Counted from the stretch's first letter, positions 33,803-43,821 are shown. The stretch: DNA of 64,000 nt from Chryseosolibacter sp964551035 (GCA_964551035.1 CAZKBK010000006.1:62001-126000); one strand, 5' to 3'. Numbers and translations are program-made. Notes: generated by a model from the letters alone, not told the origin.

Positions 33803-34002
33803 TCGCCGAGACGCCGGTCAATACAGGAACGACATAAGGCAGTATCCGTCGCCGGTTTAACAGGAAAGTACCGTCGCGTGAATAGCTGAAGGCAGTGTGT
33901 TGCTTGTAAGTTTTTTCGCCGTATTGCAGTACTGAATCACCCCAATATTTGTGTAATTTCGCCCCTAATCCAATTTCTAAACTCACTTAAGCTTTCTCCT
34001 CC

Positions 34003-35028
34003 ATGGGATTTCTTGACTTCTTCACCAGTGACATTGCGATCGACCTTGGCACTGCGAACACCCTTATCATTTACCGGGATAAGATCGTTGTCGATGAGCC
34101 CTCCATCATTGCCATAGACAAGCAGAACAACAAGGTGCTGGCCATAGGACGGGAAGCCATGCAGATGCACGAAAAGACCCACGAGCATATCAAGACGATC
34201 CGTCCGCTGAAGGAGGGGGTAATCGCCGACTTCCAGGCGGCCGAGATGATGATACGGGGACTGATCAAAATGATCGATACCGGCAAGCGGATGTTTCCGC
34301 CGTCGTACCGGATGGTGATCTGCATTCCTTCCGGGATCACGGAGGTGGAGAAGCGCGCGGTGCGCGACTCTGCGGAGCATGCGGGCGCCAAGGAAGTGTA
34401 CATGGTGTATGAGCCAATCGCCGCGGCCATTGGAACCGGGATCGACATTGAACTACCGGTCGGCAACATGATCGTGGACATCGGCGGCGGCACGACCGAC
34501 ATCGCCGTGATCGCCCTTTCGGGAATTGTGTGCGACCAGTCTATCCGCGTTGCCGGCGACACCTTTAACCGCGACATTCTCGATTACATGCGCCGACAGC
34601 ACAACCTGCTCATCGGGGAACGTTCGGCCGAAAAGGTAAAGATCGAAGTGGGCTCAGCCCTTACCGAACTCGACGACGGACCGGACGACTACGAGATCCG
34701 CGGCCGCGACCTAATGACGGGTATTCCCAAGACGATCAAGATATCCTACTCTGAAGTCGCTTTTGCCCTTGACAAGTCCGTCTCCAAGCTGGAGGAAGCC
34801 GTGCTCAAAGCGCTGGAAACTTCACCGCCGGAATTGTCGGCCGACATTTATGAGCGCGGCATCTATCTCACGGGTGGCGGTGCCTTATTGCGCGGACTCG
34901 ACAAGCGCCTGGCGCTGAAAACGAAACTTCCCATTCACGTGGCCGAAGATCCGTTGAAAGCCGTTGTGCGTGGAACCGGCGCCGCCCTGAAGAACCTTCA
35001 GAAGTACCGCGCGGTGCTCATGACCTGA
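34003..35028 (+). CDS. mreB: Rod shape-determining actin-like protein MreB
   Basis: The 341-residue actin-fold ATPase starts GFLDFFTSDIAIDLGTANTL (phosphate loop 1), has EPSIIAIDKQNN, IPSGITEVEKRAVRDSAEHAG, then the phosphate 2 segment MIVDIGGGTTDIAVIAL and the adenosine region LTGGGALLRGLDKRLA. MreB filaments at the inner membrane guide lateral wall synthesis. First gene of the mreBCD-mrdA-rodA cluster, with a 93-nt gap to mreC. Confidence 0.97.
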   Translation: MGFLDFFTSDIAIDLGTANTLIIYRDKIVVDEPSIIAIDKQNNKVLAIGREAMQMHEKTHEHIKTIRPLKEGVIADFQAAEMMIRGLIKMIDTGKRMFPPSYRMVICIPSGITEVEKRAVRDSAEHAGAKEVYMVYEPIAAAIGTGIDIELPVGNMIVDIGGGTTDIAVIALSGIVCDQSIRVAGDTFNRDILDYMRRQHNLLIGERSAEKVKIEVGSALTELDDGPDDYEIRGRDLMTGIPKTIKISYSEVAFALDKSVSKLEEAVLKALETSPPELSADIYERGIYLTGGGALLRGLDKRLALKTKLPIHVAEDPLKAVVRGTGAALKNLQKYRAVLMT

Positions 35029-35121
35029 TCCGGCCCGGAACTGCACGACAATGGGTATGGACATGCGAAAGCCGCAAGACGACGTAACACCTGACACGCA
35101 ATCCCGAATGACCCGCTAGAA

Positions 35122-35964
35122 ATGGAGAGGCTCTTTTATTTTTTCTACCACTATCGCGCCTTCTTTACCTTCTTCCTCCTCGAGATCGCCTGCATCTGGA
35201 TGGTGATCGAAAACAACCACTACCAAAGCGCGCGCTTCTTCAACTCTTCCAACTCCCTGGTGGCGGGCATGAACAGCATATCGCAGGACATTCGCGACTA
35301 CTTCCTGCTGCGCAACATCAATAACACCCTGGCCCTGGAAAACGCCGAACTTAGGGAGCAACTCGAGCGGTACAAGCAATTGCAATACGACACCATGGGC
35401 AATGCCTATGATTCAGCCATGATGACGAAGTTCGAGTTCATCAGCGCCAAAGTCGTAAACAATTCCGTCGACCGCTTCACCAATTACCTTACGATCAATA
35501 AAGGCAGCGAAGACGGCGTGGCGCCCGGAATGGCGGTGATCAGTCCGCTTGGCGCTGTCGGAAAAATTCGCGTCGTTTCCAGCCACTACAGCGTGGTGAC
35601 GTCTATCCTCCACCGCGACTACCGGATTTCCGTCGTACTCGCCCGTACGGGTCATTTTGGATCCGCAAACTGGAACGGCAGGGATGCCGACCATATCCAG
35701 TTGGAGTTCATTCCACGGCATGCCGAATTGCGAAAGGGAGACACAGTGCTCACATCCGGTTATAATGCCATTTTCCCGGAGGGTATCATGGTGGGTACGG
35801 TCGAAAACTTCGACGAAAAAACCGATGAAACCCTCTTTTGGAATATTGACGTGAAACTTTCCCAGGATTTCAGAAAGCTATCCTATGTCGAAGTGGTCAA
35901 GAGTCATCGCTTCCACGAGCAGGACTCCATTCAACGCGTTTCCATTGACTTATTAGAACGGTGA
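35122..35964 (+). CDS. mreC: Rod shape-determining protein MreC
   Basis: The 280-residue protein has a membrane helix near the N-terminus (FFTFFLLEIACIWMVI, about residues 13-28), a coiled-coil (LALENAELREQLERYKQLQ) and a periplasmic double beta-barrel with TINKGSEDGVAPGMAVISP, GKIRVVSSHYSVV and GDTVLTSGYNAIFPEGI. It is a periplasmic scaffold between MreB/MreD and PBP2. The stop overlaps mreD's GTG start. Confidence 0.92.
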   Translation: MERLFYFFYHYRAFFTFFLLEIACIWMVIENNHYQSARFFNSSNSLVAGMNSISQDIRDYFLLRNINNTLALENAELREQLERYKQLQYDTMGNAYDSAMMTKFEFISAKVVNNSVDRFTNYLTINKGSEDGVAPGMAVISPLGAVGKIRVVSSHYSVVTSILHRDYRISVVLARTGHFGSANWNGRDADHIQLEFIPRHAELRKGDTVLTSGYNAIFPEGIMVGTVENFDEKTDETLFWNIDVKLSQDFRKLSYVEVVKSHRFHEQDSIQRVSIDLLER

Positions 35965-36476
35965 GCAGGATCTCCATCATACAGGTTGTAGCATTCTTCA
36001 TCTACCTGCTCTACCAGGTGCTTATCCTGAAGACGATCGTCCTGTTTGATACGGCCGTTTGCTTTCTCTACGTCGCCTATCTTTTATTTCTTCCGGTAGA
36101 GTCGGGTGCGCTGTTCCTAATGGCCGTCGGCTTTGCGATGGGCATCTCCGTCGACATTTTTTACGACAGCCTCGGGCAACATGCGATGGCCTGCGTGCTC
36201 GTGATGTACGTCCGGAATTACTGGCTGTCGCTGATCACGCCTCAAGGCGGGTACGATACCAACGACACGCCATCCATTGCCGCGCACGGCATGCAATGGT
36301 TCCTCGTGTATACAATTCCTCTGGTTTTTCTGCACCATTTCATATTGTTCTTTGTTGAGGCCGGAGGATTTAGTATGTTTTGGTTTACACTGTGGAAAGT
36401 GATCACCAGTGTGCTCTTCACTACGGTGGTGACGGTGATTGTCCAATACCTTTTTCCCAGCGGCCGCTACCGGTAG
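35961..36476 (+). CDS. mreD: Rod shape-determining protein MreD
   Basis: The 171-residue hydrophobic protein has about five membrane helices, the pattern of MreD, including FLLFLPVESGALFLMAVGFAMG-like helices and an acidic ISVDIFYDSLGQHAMACVL segment that matches the family's conserved GxxxDxxxxxxxG region. GTG start overlapping mreC's TGA. Call rests on composition and on position between mreC and mrdA. Confidence 0.88.
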   Translation: MSRISIIQVVAFFIYLLYQVLILKTIVLFDTAVCFLYVAYLLFLPVESGALFLMAVGFAMGISVDIFYDSLGQHAMACVLVMYVRNYWLSLITPQGGYDTNDTPSIAAHGMQWFLVYTIPLVFLHHFILFFVEAGGFSMFWFTLWKVITSVLFTTVVTVIVQYLFPSGRYR

Positions 36477-36505
36477 TCCGCTAGCGCCATTTACCTGACC
36501 TGTCC

Positions 36506-38320
36506 ATGAACGAAGGAAGAAAGGAAATTATTCAGATTGCGTTTGTTCTCGTGGGGATCATTTTCCTCGTCAAGCTTTTTTTTATCCAGGTAGTAGACGA
36601 ACGGTATGAAGACATGGCGGAGAGCAACGCCATCCTCCGCGAGGTGGTATTCCCGGACCGCGGCCTGATCCGGGACCGCAATGGCGAGTTGATCGTCTAC
36701 AACACGCCGGAATTTGACCTGCTCATCATTCACAAGGAAGTCAAGGCGCTGGATTCAGCGGCCTTCTGCGAGGTCTTCTCCATGACGCCCGAACAACTGA
36801 AGGCCAAATTCCGGGAGCTCCGCGCCCGCCGCGACTATTCCCGCGTGAAACCCACGGTATTTCTTACCCAGTTGTCCAATCTCGACTTCGCCCGCATTCA
36901 GGACAGGATCGATGAATTCCCGGGATTTTATATTCAGGCCCGAAGCACACGTGCCTACACGAGCGACGCCATGGCCAATGCGCTGGGATACGTCAGCGAA
37001 ATCTCGAGACGCCAGCTTGAGCGCGATTCGAGCGGCTTTTATCGGCAGGGCGACTATATCGGGCAAAGCGGCATTGAGGCATCCTATGAAAAATACCTCC
37101 GCGGCACGCGGGGCGTCCGCAAAATCCTGCGCGACGTGGCGGGGATTGAAAAGGGCCCCTGGAATGAAGGGCGATACGACACCCTCGCCATCCCCGGTCA
37201 GGACCTGATCACCACGGTCGACCTTGAACTCCAGGAATACGGTGAGATGCTCATGGAAGGCAAGGCGGGAAGCATCATCGCGATTGAACCGGCGACCGGC
37301 GAAATCCTCTCCATGGTTTCGGGACCGTCATACGATCCGAATCTGCTCACGGGAAAGAACTACAGCTCGAATTTTGTGCTGATCAGCAACGACACGAACA
37401 AACCGCTCTTTAACCGCCCGCTGATGGCCCAGTACCGGCCGGGTTCAATCTTCAAGATTGCCCAGGCGATGGTTGCCCTTCAGGAAGGGGTGATCACCCC
37501 CGAAACCCGGATCGTGTGCGACCGCTCGATCATCGGTTGCCACGGCCCCCATTCAAACGAAGACCTTCGCGGGGCGATCACACATTCCTGCAACCCCTAT
37601 TTCTATAATGTGTTGAGACGGATGGTGGTGCAGGGCAAATCGGACAATCCTTACGACGACACAAGAATTGGTCTTGAACAGTGGACCAGGCACATGCAGA
37701 GCTTCGGCTTCGGTGACCCGCTCGGCATTGACCTGCCAAACGAAAAGGGCGGCCTGGTGCCTTCCGTTGCCTACTACGACCGCGCGTATGACGGTCGCCC
37801 ATGGAAGTTTTCCAACATTTACTCGATCTCGATCGGCGAAGGTGAAAACCTCGTTGTCCCCCTCCAGATGGCAAACTTTGCGGCTACCGTGGCAAACCGC
37901 GGATTCTACTATACACCGCACCTGGTAAAATCCATCGGCGACAGTGGCAAACCGCTTCCAGAATACGAGATCCGCCACTATACTACAATTGACTCGGCGT
38001 ACTTTGAGATCGCTGCCGACGCCATGGAGCGCGTGGTCACGGAGGGAACCGGGCAATACCGGGCAAAACTCAAAGACATTGTTGTTTGCGGCAAAACCGG
38101 CTCCGTGCAAAACGAACCGCGACCCGACCATTCCGTTTTTATCGCCTTTGCACCCAAAGAGAATCCGAAGATCGCCATATCGGTGTACGTGGAATACTCG
38201 GGGCAGGGCGCGCGCGCGGCGGCCTCCATCGCGAGCCTGATGATCGAGAAATATTTGTACGGGGGCACGAAACGTCCCCACATTGAAGCATACGTAAAAC
38301 GAGGGAAGTTTTTAGATTGA
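36506..38320 (+). CDS. mrdA: Penicillin-binding protein 2 (elongation transpeptidase)
   Basis: The 604-residue class B PBP has an N-terminal membrane anchor (IAFVLVGIIFLVKLFFI, about 11-27), a dimerisation domain with FPDRGLIRDRNGELI and QSGIEASYEKYLRGTRG, and the transpeptidase domain. The active-site motifs are SxxK in RPGSIFKIAQAM, SxN in THSCNPYFYN and KTG in VVCGKTGSVQN. It cross-links lateral peptidoglycan with RodA as glycosyltransferase partner, whose TTG start overlaps its stop. Confidence 0.96.
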   Translation: MNEGRKEIIQIAFVLVGIIFLVKLFFIQVVDERYEDMAESNAILREVVFPDRGLIRDRNGELIVYNTPEFDLLIIHKEVKALDSAAFCEVFSMTPEQLKAKFRELRARRDYSRVKPTVFLTQLSNLDFARIQDRIDEFPGFYIQARSTRAYTSDAMANALGYVSEISRRQLERDSSGFYRQGDYIGQSGIEASYEKYLRGTRGVRKILRDVAGIEKGPWNEGRYDTLAIPGQDLITTVDLELQEYGEMLMEGKAGSIIAIEPATGEILSMVSGPSYDPNLLTGKNYSSNFVLISNDTNKPLFNRPLMAQYRPGSIFKIAQAMVALQEGVITPETRIVCDRSIIGCHGPHSNEDLRGAITHSCNPYFYNVLRRMVVQGKSDNPYDDTRIGLEQWTRHMQSFGFGDPLGIDLPNEKGGLVPSVAYYDRAYDGRPWKFSNIYSISIGEGENLVVPLQMANFAATVANRGFYYTPHLVKSIGDSGKPLPEYEIRHYTTIDSAYFEIAADAMERVVTEGTGQYRAKLKDIVVCGKTGSVQNEPRPDHSVFIAFAPKENPKIAISVYVEYSGQGARAAASIASLMIEKYLYGGTKRPHIEAYVKRGKFLD

Positions 38321-39591
38321 GACGCGAGGAAAATTTCAGCCAGAAGATTGATTGGGTGACGGTAGCCATCTACTTCGCTATTGTGCTGTTGGGTTGGCTG
38401 AACATCTATGCCGTCACCTATGATGAGAATGTAGAACAAAACATTTTCAGCCTGGACCTGAACTCCGGAAAGCAATTGTTGTTCATCGGTCTGTCGATCG
38501 TTCTGATTTTTGCGATACTGATTATAGATCGCCATTTCTATGAAACTTTCGCCTACGTTTTCTACGGCATCATCCTCATCGTGTTGCTTTTTGTACCGTT
38601 CATCGGGAAGGAAGTGGGCGGGAACAAGGCCTGGCTGGGAATCGGTTCATTTGGTGTGCAACCTTCCGAGTTTGCGAAGTTTGTCACCGCGCTGGCAGTG
38701 GCAAAGTTCATCGGGTCGATAGGGTTCCGGATGGATCACATGCGGAATCAACTGCTTTTATTTGGCCTGATCGGCGCGCCGATGGTCCTGATCCTCATGC
38801 AGGAGGACACGGGCACGGCGCTGGTATTCACCATCTTCGTCGTGGTCTTTTTCCGGGAAGGGATGTCTCCGTTCCTGATCATCGTTGGCCTCGCGGCAGC
38901 GGCGATCTTCGTGCTCACCCTGCTCGTTGAAAACCACGTCTACCTGTACGCCGGCATTGCCGTGATCCTCGCGCTGGCCATAGCGCTGGGCAAGAAGAAA
39001 GTGCGGCGTATTGTAACGCTTACGCTGGGCGCGGTGCTGGTCGCCGGCATGATCGGCAGTGTCGACTACATCGTCAAGGACGTCCTGAAGCCACACCAAC
39101 AGAACCGGATCAAGGCGCTTATCAATCCCGACGCCGACCCCCAGGGCTACGGTTGGAACGTGACCCAATCGAAAATTGCAATCGGCAGCGGGGGCTTTTT
39201 GGGAAAGGGGTTTCTCAAGGGAACGCAAACGAAATTCGACTTTGTGCCCGAGCAGAGCACCGACTTTATCTTTTGCACCATCGGGGAAGAACATGGATGG
39301 ATCGGAAGCCTTTTCGTGATCGCGCTTTTTGTCAGCTTGTTACTCAGGATCGTGTTTCTCGCGGAGCGGCAGAAGAACCGATTTTCGCGCGTCTACGGTT
39401 ATTCCGTGGCTTTGATCCTGTTCTTTCACTTCGCCGTCAATATTGGGATGACGATCGGACTTTTCCCGGTGATCGGGATACCACTTCCATTCTTCAGCTA
39501 TGGCGGATCGTCACTGCTTGGGTTTACGGCCCTCCTCTTCATCTTCCTGAAGCTGGATGCCCACCGGATGCAAATGCTGCAACGCCTTTAA
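38317..39591 (+). CDS. rodA: Peptidoglycan glycosyltransferase RodA (SEDS family)
   Basis: The 424-residue polytopic protein (ten or so helices) has SEDS motifs: GGNKAWLGIGSFGVQPSEFAKF, split as NKAWLGIG and QPSEFAKF, QEDTGTALVF with the catalytic Asp, EQSTDFIFCTIGEEHGWIGS region, and the C-terminal FPVIGIPLPFFSYGGSSLLGF (noted as IPLPFFSYGGSS). It polymerises lipid II during elongation with PBP2. Start is TTG 38317 within the mrdA stop; last gene of the cell-shape operon, ending 10 nt before a convergent gene. Confidence 0.95.
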   Translation: MRREENFSQKIDWVTVAIYFAIVLLGWLNIYAVTYDENVEQNIFSLDLNSGKQLLFIGLSIVLIFAILIIDRHFYETFAYVFYGIILIVLLFVPFIGKEVGGNKAWLGIGSFGVQPSEFAKFVTALAVAKFIGSIGFRMDHMRNQLLLFGLIGAPMVLILMQEDTGTALVFTIFVVVFFREGMSPFLIIVGLAAAAIFVLTLLVENHVYLYAGIAVILALAIALGKKKVRRIVTLTLGAVLVAGMIGSVDYIVKDVLKPHQQNRIKALINPDADPQGYGWNVTQSKIAIGSGGFLGKGFLKGTQTKFDFVPEQSTDFIFCTIGEEHGWIGSLFVIALFVSLLLRIVFLAERQKNRFSRVYGYSVALILFFHFAVNIGMTIGLFPVIGIPLPFFSYGGSSLLGFTALLFIFLKLDAHRMQMLQRL

Positions 39592-39601
39592 CAACGTCGT
39601 T

Positions 39602-40600
39602 TCAGGCAAAGCGCTTCTCCAGCATTTCCATGAATTCGTGGAATTCACGGCTTTCCCGGTCCCAATTCGACGACTGCGTTTCGAGGTATCCGAGCGCTTC
39701 CTCGAATGATGACATTTTATCGATGTCTTCAACCACCCGGCTGAAGGATTCAAAGTCGCCGTAAAAGAGCACCTTCGTGAACATGAACTTCTGGTTAATG
39801 GTCAGGTTCTCCCTGATGCTGGATATCTTCCGGAAATTGTCGGCCACCATCGGCTGTTTGCCCGCGTTAAGCCTGTCGTTCAGGGTGAGGCGTTCTTCCT
39901 CGACCCGCCTTTCCTTCGGGCGGCGCTCCTCAACAACGGGCACGGGACGCTCAACCGTCGTGTCAGCCCGTTGTGTATAGAATTCATCCACCGACAGCGG
40001 CACCAGGACCGAGAACGCAGCGATATAACCTTCGAGGTCTTCCGGTGTAAAATTCACTTCTTCAAGGATCTGATCCAGTACCGCAAACGCTTCATTCCCC
40101 GCGATCGTTTGAACATTCTTTTCCCCGAGTTTCCCGAGCATCCTCTCCAGCGGCGCCCGGTTGATTTTCAGGTATTTTATTTCTTCACGGAAAGAGGCGA
40201 CGTCCAACGTATCGGACTTCCCGGAGATGAGCGAAGAATAAAAGTCGTAAGGGTTAAAAATCAACATCAGCGTTTGCCGCACCGCCGCCTTTAACAAGGG
40301 TATAAAGTGCTCCCTGTCGATGGCAATGTGGTTCGACAAGACCGTCATGTAGGCGCGCAGGGCTTCCCCAACCTCATGGTGATCGTAATCAAAGTAGGGA
40401 CTCTTTTGTTGTTCTGTCTGCGTTTTCCAGTCCCGAAATAGTTCTCGAACAACAAACAGGTTCACCTGGTGAACCTTGCAAAGGGAGAGGACCTCCGGGC
40501 CGGTGATTTTCTCCTGAGTTGAAAAAAAGCCCTTTACCACCTCATCGGCATACCGGTCGGCATACCGGGCAATTGCCTCCTGACTGATTTTTTCATCCAT
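39602..40600 (-). CDS. Conserved protein of unknown function (Bacteroidota type)
   Basis: I do not recognise a named family. The 332-residue protein is soluble, has no signal peptide, and splits into an N-terminal helical part (about 1-215), a charged linker rich in Glu, Arg and Pro (VERPVPVVEERRPKERRVEEE, about 220-240, quoted only in part: PVVEERRPKERR), and a conserved-looking C-terminal part (LTINQKFMFTKVLFYGDFES, then FEEALGYLE). The C-terminal motif with NQKFMF and LFYGD is one I associate with unnamed Bacteroidota proteins. Convergent to rodA and divergent from the ferredoxin gene. Confidence 0.7.
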   Translation of the reverse strand: MDEKISQEAIARYADRYADEVVKGFFSTQEKITGPEVLSLCKVHQVNLFVVRELFRDWKTQTEQQKSPYFDYDHHEVGEALRAYMTVLSNHIAIDREHFIPLLKAAVRQTLMLIFNPYDFYSSLISGKSDTLDVASFREEIKYLKINRAPLERMLGKLGEKNVQTIAGNEAFAVLDQILEEVNFTPEDLEGYIAAFSVLVPLSVDEFYTQRADTTVERPVPVVEERRPKERRVEEERLTLNDRLNAGKQPMVADNFRKISSIRENLTINQKFMFTKVLFYGDFESFSRVVEDIDKMSSFEEALGYLETQSSNWDRESREFHEFMEMLEKRFA

Positions 40601-40678
40601 TGCGGATAGCAGATTAATACCTTACTTGGACGATAAAGTTAACCAAATGGTTCGATCTCCGCACCTTATGAACAAAAC

Positions 40679-41002
40679 ATGGCGCGAATTGTGATCAGCA
40701 ACCTGCATGGGCGCACCCTCGAAGTCACGGATCTGTCGCGGACGTTGTTAGAGCACCTCCAGCGCGAATTCCTCGACTGGATGCATGCCTGCGGCGCCAG
40801 GGGGCGCTGCACCACGTGCAAGGTCCTCATTCTTGATGGGCATGAGCACCTTGAAGCCCTGACGCCAGCGGAGATGCGATATCGGGAAATGGGCGCCTTG
40901 GGTGAGGACGAGCGCCTGGCATGTCAGTTGAAAATAAGCGGGGATATCACGATACGGGTCCCCGACGAAAACAAACTTCCCCACGTTCATTACAGTTCGT
41001 AA
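40679..41002 (+). CDS. 2Fe-2S ferredoxin
   Basis: The 107-residue protein has the plant-type 2Fe-2S ferredoxin cysteines: HACGARGRCTTCKVLI (C-x5-C-x2-C) and the fourth Cys in ERLACQLKISGD. It is a small one-electron carrier. The partner is not evident; the neighbours are a conserved unknown (divergent) and thymidine kinase, 45 nt downstream. Confidence 0.88.
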   Translation: MARIVISNLHGRTLEVTDLSRTLLEHLQREFLDWMHACGARGRCTTCKVLILDGHEHLEALTPAEMRYREMGALGEDERLACQLKISGDITIRVPDENKLPHVHYSS

Positions 41003-41047
41003 ACGCATTTCGGGTGGGCGATTGCCCTTTGAACGTTAAATTGCAGC

Positions 41048-41644
41048 ATGTTTGTCGAACCTAATTTTGGCCGGAAACCGCCTGAAGAGAAGGCGGGATG
41101 GATCGAAGTGATCTGTGGGTGCATGTTCTCCGGTAAAACGGAGGAACTTATCCGCAGGCTGAACCGCGCCATCATCGCAAAGCAGCACGTGGAAATCTTC
41201 AAGCCGGTGATCGATCGCCGCTACCACGAATCCAACATCGTCTCCCACAACGAAAACGCGATCCGGTCGACGCCGGTGAATTTCGCAAGTGACATCCTGC
41301 TCCTTGCGGGCGAATGTGACGTCGTTGGAATTGACGAGGCCCAATTCTTCGACGACGCCATCGTCGAGATCTGCAATACCCTGGCCAACCAGGGCAAACG
41401 TGTGATTGTGGCCGGACTGGATATGGATTTCGAGGGAAGGCCATTCGGCCCAATGCCGAATCTGCTTGCCGTAGCAGAGTTCGTCACCAAGGTTCACGCC
41501 ATCTGTGCGCAAACCGGCGACCTGGGCTCGTTCTCCTTCCGGCTGACGGAGGATCCCCGCCAGGTGATGCTGGGCGAAGCCGGTCAGTATGAAGCCCGAA
41601 GCCGAAAATCTTTCTTTGACGCGATGAAAAAGAAAAAGCAATGA
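41048..41644 (+). CDS. tdk: Thymidine kinase
   Basis: The 198-residue type II thymidine kinase shows the P-loop GCMFSGKTEELIRRL, the DEAQFFDD motif, and VIVAGLDMDFEGRPFGPMP. The lasso-loop region keeps only part of the usual zinc Cys (HAICAQTGDLGSFSFRL); the second CxxC common in this type is not seen. It phosphorylates thymidine to dTMP in salvage. The ATGA-type overlap with the porZ start suggests coupling. Confidence 0.94.
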   Translation: MFVEPNFGRKPPEEKAGWIEVICGCMFSGKTEELIRRLNRAIIAKQHVEIFKPVIDRRYHESNIVSHNENAIRSTPVNFASDILLLAGECDVVGIDEAQFFDDAIVEICNTLANQGKRVIVAGLDMDFEGRPFGPMPNLLAVAEFVTKVHAICAQTGDLGSFSFRLTEDPRQVMLGEAGQYEARSRKSFFDAMKKKKQ

Positions 41645-43821
41645 AGCTCCGGTTTCGACCCCACGCCCTCCTTCGGATGGCCATCGCTTTGTCCCTGGCG
41701 CTGCCCTGCTTTGCACAACAGCAGATCCCATTGGGAACATGGCGCCTTCATCTCGCGTACACCAACATCTCATCGCTGGCAACCGGTGACGGCCTCGTGT
41801 TTGGTGCGACGGCGAGCGGGATCCTTGTGCTCAACAAAAACGACTTTACGATTACCAGCTACAACACGCTGAACGCCCTAACAACAACGGGCATTTCCAC
41901 CCTTGCCTACGACGGCGACCGCCAACAACTCCTCGTCGGTTACGAAGATGGCAATCTCGACATCATCACCGACGAAGCGTGTATGAATTTCAGCCGACTC
42001 AGTGAGGCCGGCGCCGTCACGGGTTCACGACGGATCAATCACATTTCCATCCGCGAAGAAATGGCCTACCTGTCCACGGATTTCGGTATTGCCGTCTTCG
42101 CCCTGAATACGTTGGAGCTAAAAGAAACCTGGCGCGACCTAGGCGAGGCCGGCGAGCGTGTGGCCGTATTAAACACGACGTTCAGCGGCAACCGTATTTT
42201 CGCCGCGACAACCAATGGCGTCATCGAAGGCGCACTCGACCAAAACCTCCTCGACTACAATCAGTGGGCTCATTACAACGAGGGCGCGTTCGGTACAACG
42301 GTACAATCCGTCGCCGCCTTTGATGGGTCCGTATTCGCAGCCCTCGACAACGAAGATCTTTTTCGACTAGACAACGGCGCGTGGATTGCCACCGGTCTTT
42401 TCCCGGGCGCGGACTTCCACTCCATGTATTCGGGTACCGGAGAACTTCTGGTGACGGAGGGCGCCTCGCTCTGGACGGTGAACGCAGCTTTGCAACGCGC
42501 GCGCGTCAATTCTCCACTCATCACCGCTCCCCATGCCGTTGCTTCCCTTGCCAACGGCGAGTATTGGATTGGCGATACCTCAAACGGGCTCGTCGGTAAC
42601 GTTTCGGGTGAATTTGAATCCTTTGTTCCGAATGGACCGTCTGCGTCTGTTGTCTCCCGAATGTCCTTCGCCGGGGATGACCTGTATGCGGTCCGTGGCG
42701 GGTTTCAGAATGGTCAGCCAAAAGGAAGCCCGGGCATCGTTGATGTTTTTCACAACGGCGTATGGTCTTCGGTGACGCTACCTGTAAGCGATGTCACCGA
42801 TGTGGCTTTTGGAAATGGTTATCAGTACGTATCCTCATTTGGAGGCGGGGTGGTGAGGTTTCGCGAGGGAGACACGGTTATCTTCAACAGGGATAACAGC
42901 CCGTTCGATGAAGAGACCATCACGGCCATCGAATTCTCCGGCGACGCGTTGTGGGCAATTGAGTACGGCGCGTCGCCCGGGATCCATCGACTCCAGGGAG
43001 AACAATGGACCTCATTCAGCACGCTCGCGTCACAGGTTACAGACCTGGTCATCGACCACCAGGGCGATTTGTGGCTCCTGCCCGATCCAGGCGCCGGTAC
43101 CGGTTTGATTGCCTTTGATCCCGACGCAAGTCAGAGCCGCTACATCACAACGGGCCAGGGTGCCGGCGGTCTGCCAAGCGCGCGGGTCAACGCGATGACC
43201 GTGGACAAGGAAGGCTACGTCTGGGTCGGTACCGACGCGGGCGTCGCCTACTTCTACGCCAGCAATGAAGATGCGATCCTGCCCATTTATGAAGGCCGTT
43301 ACCTTCTTCAGAACGAGGAGATCACGGCGATCGAAGTCGACGGGGGAAACCGCAAATGGATTGCAACGAACCGTGGCGTCTGGTTATTCAACGACACGGG
43401 CGAAATACTTGTCCGGAATTTTACCAGCACCAACAGTCCGCTGCTTTCCGATACCCTGACCGACATCGAGATCGACCCACACACCGGTGAAGTTTTTTTC
43501 GCCACAGATAAGGGGGTCATTTCTTACCGGTCTGACGCGACCGAAGGCGATGCGTCTCAAGGCATCCGCATCTTCCCCAACCCTGTCGCCTCCGGTTTTT
43601 CCGGAACCGTGGGAATTGACGGCCTGCCATCGGACGCCATCGTCAAGATCACCGACATCAGCGGCAAACTCATCTGGCAAACACGCGCCAACGGGGGCAC
43701 GGCTACCTGGAATCTGCGCGACTACAACGGCAGGCGCGCCACCATCGGCGTGTACCTTGTATTCGCTGCCAGCGAGGACGCCGCCAACCGGGTGGTGGGG
43801 AAGATAGCGGTGGTGGATTGA
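41641..43821 (+). CDS. porZ: PorZ-like T9SS surface protein (beta-propeller, C-terminal sorting domain)
   Basis: The 726-residue protein begins with a signal peptide (MAIALSLALPCFAQ at residues 13-26) and the PorZ N-terminal motif QIPLGTWRLHLAYTNISSLA. Many beta-propeller repeats of the two-component-regulator type follow (VWVGTDAGVAYF, KWIATNRGVWLFND, VFFATDKGVISYR). The C-terminus is a T9SS type A sorting domain: IRIFPNPVASGF, VKITDISGKLIW, GVYLVFAASEDAANRVVGKI (first part quoted). In the type IX system PorZ works with PorU at the attachment complex. The tdk-porZ-recO order resembles that of other Bacteroidota, from memory. Confidence 0.85.
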   Translation: MKLRFRPHALLRMAIALSLALPCFAQQQIPLGTWRLHLAYTNISSLATGDGLVFGATASGILVLNKNDFTITSYNTLNALTTTGISTLAYDGDRQQLLVGYEDGNLDIITDEACMNFSRLSEAGAVTGSRRINHISIREEMAYLSTDFGIAVFALNTLELKETWRDLGEAGERVAVLNTTFSGNRIFAATTNGVIEGALDQNLLDYNQWAHYNEGAFGTTVQSVAAFDGSVFAALDNEDLFRLDNGAWIATGLFPGADFHSMYSGTGELLVTEGASLWTVNAALQRARVNSPLITAPHAVASLANGEYWIGDTSNGLVGNVSGEFESFVPNGPSASVVSRMSFAGDDLYAVRGGFQNGQPKGSPGIVDVFHNGVWSSVTLPVSDVTDVAFGNGYQYVSSFGGGVVRFREGDTVIFNRDNSPFDEETITAIEFSGDALWAIEYGASPGIHRLQGEQWTSFSTLASQVTDLVIDHQGDLWLLPDPGAGTGLIAFDPDASQSRYITTGQGAGGLPSARVNAMTVDKEGYVWVGTDAGVAYFYASNEDAILPIYEGRYLLQNEEITAIEVDGGNRKWIATNRGVWLFNDTGEILVRNFTSTNSPLLSDTLTDIEIDPHTGEVFFATDKGVISYRSDATEGDASQGIRIFPNPVASGFSGTVGIDGLPSDAIVKITDISGKLIWQTRANGGTATWNLRDYNGRRATIGVYLVFAASEDAANRVVGKIAVVD

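Noticed and set aside
33792..33986. 64-codon minus-strand ORF in the purH-mreB spacer
   Set aside because: The translation looks protein-like, but it is short, overlaps the purH end, and has no motif or promoter; at most a gene remnant.
35051..35119. 22-codon ORF between mreB and mreC
   Set aside because: No conserved feature visible; chance ORF likely.
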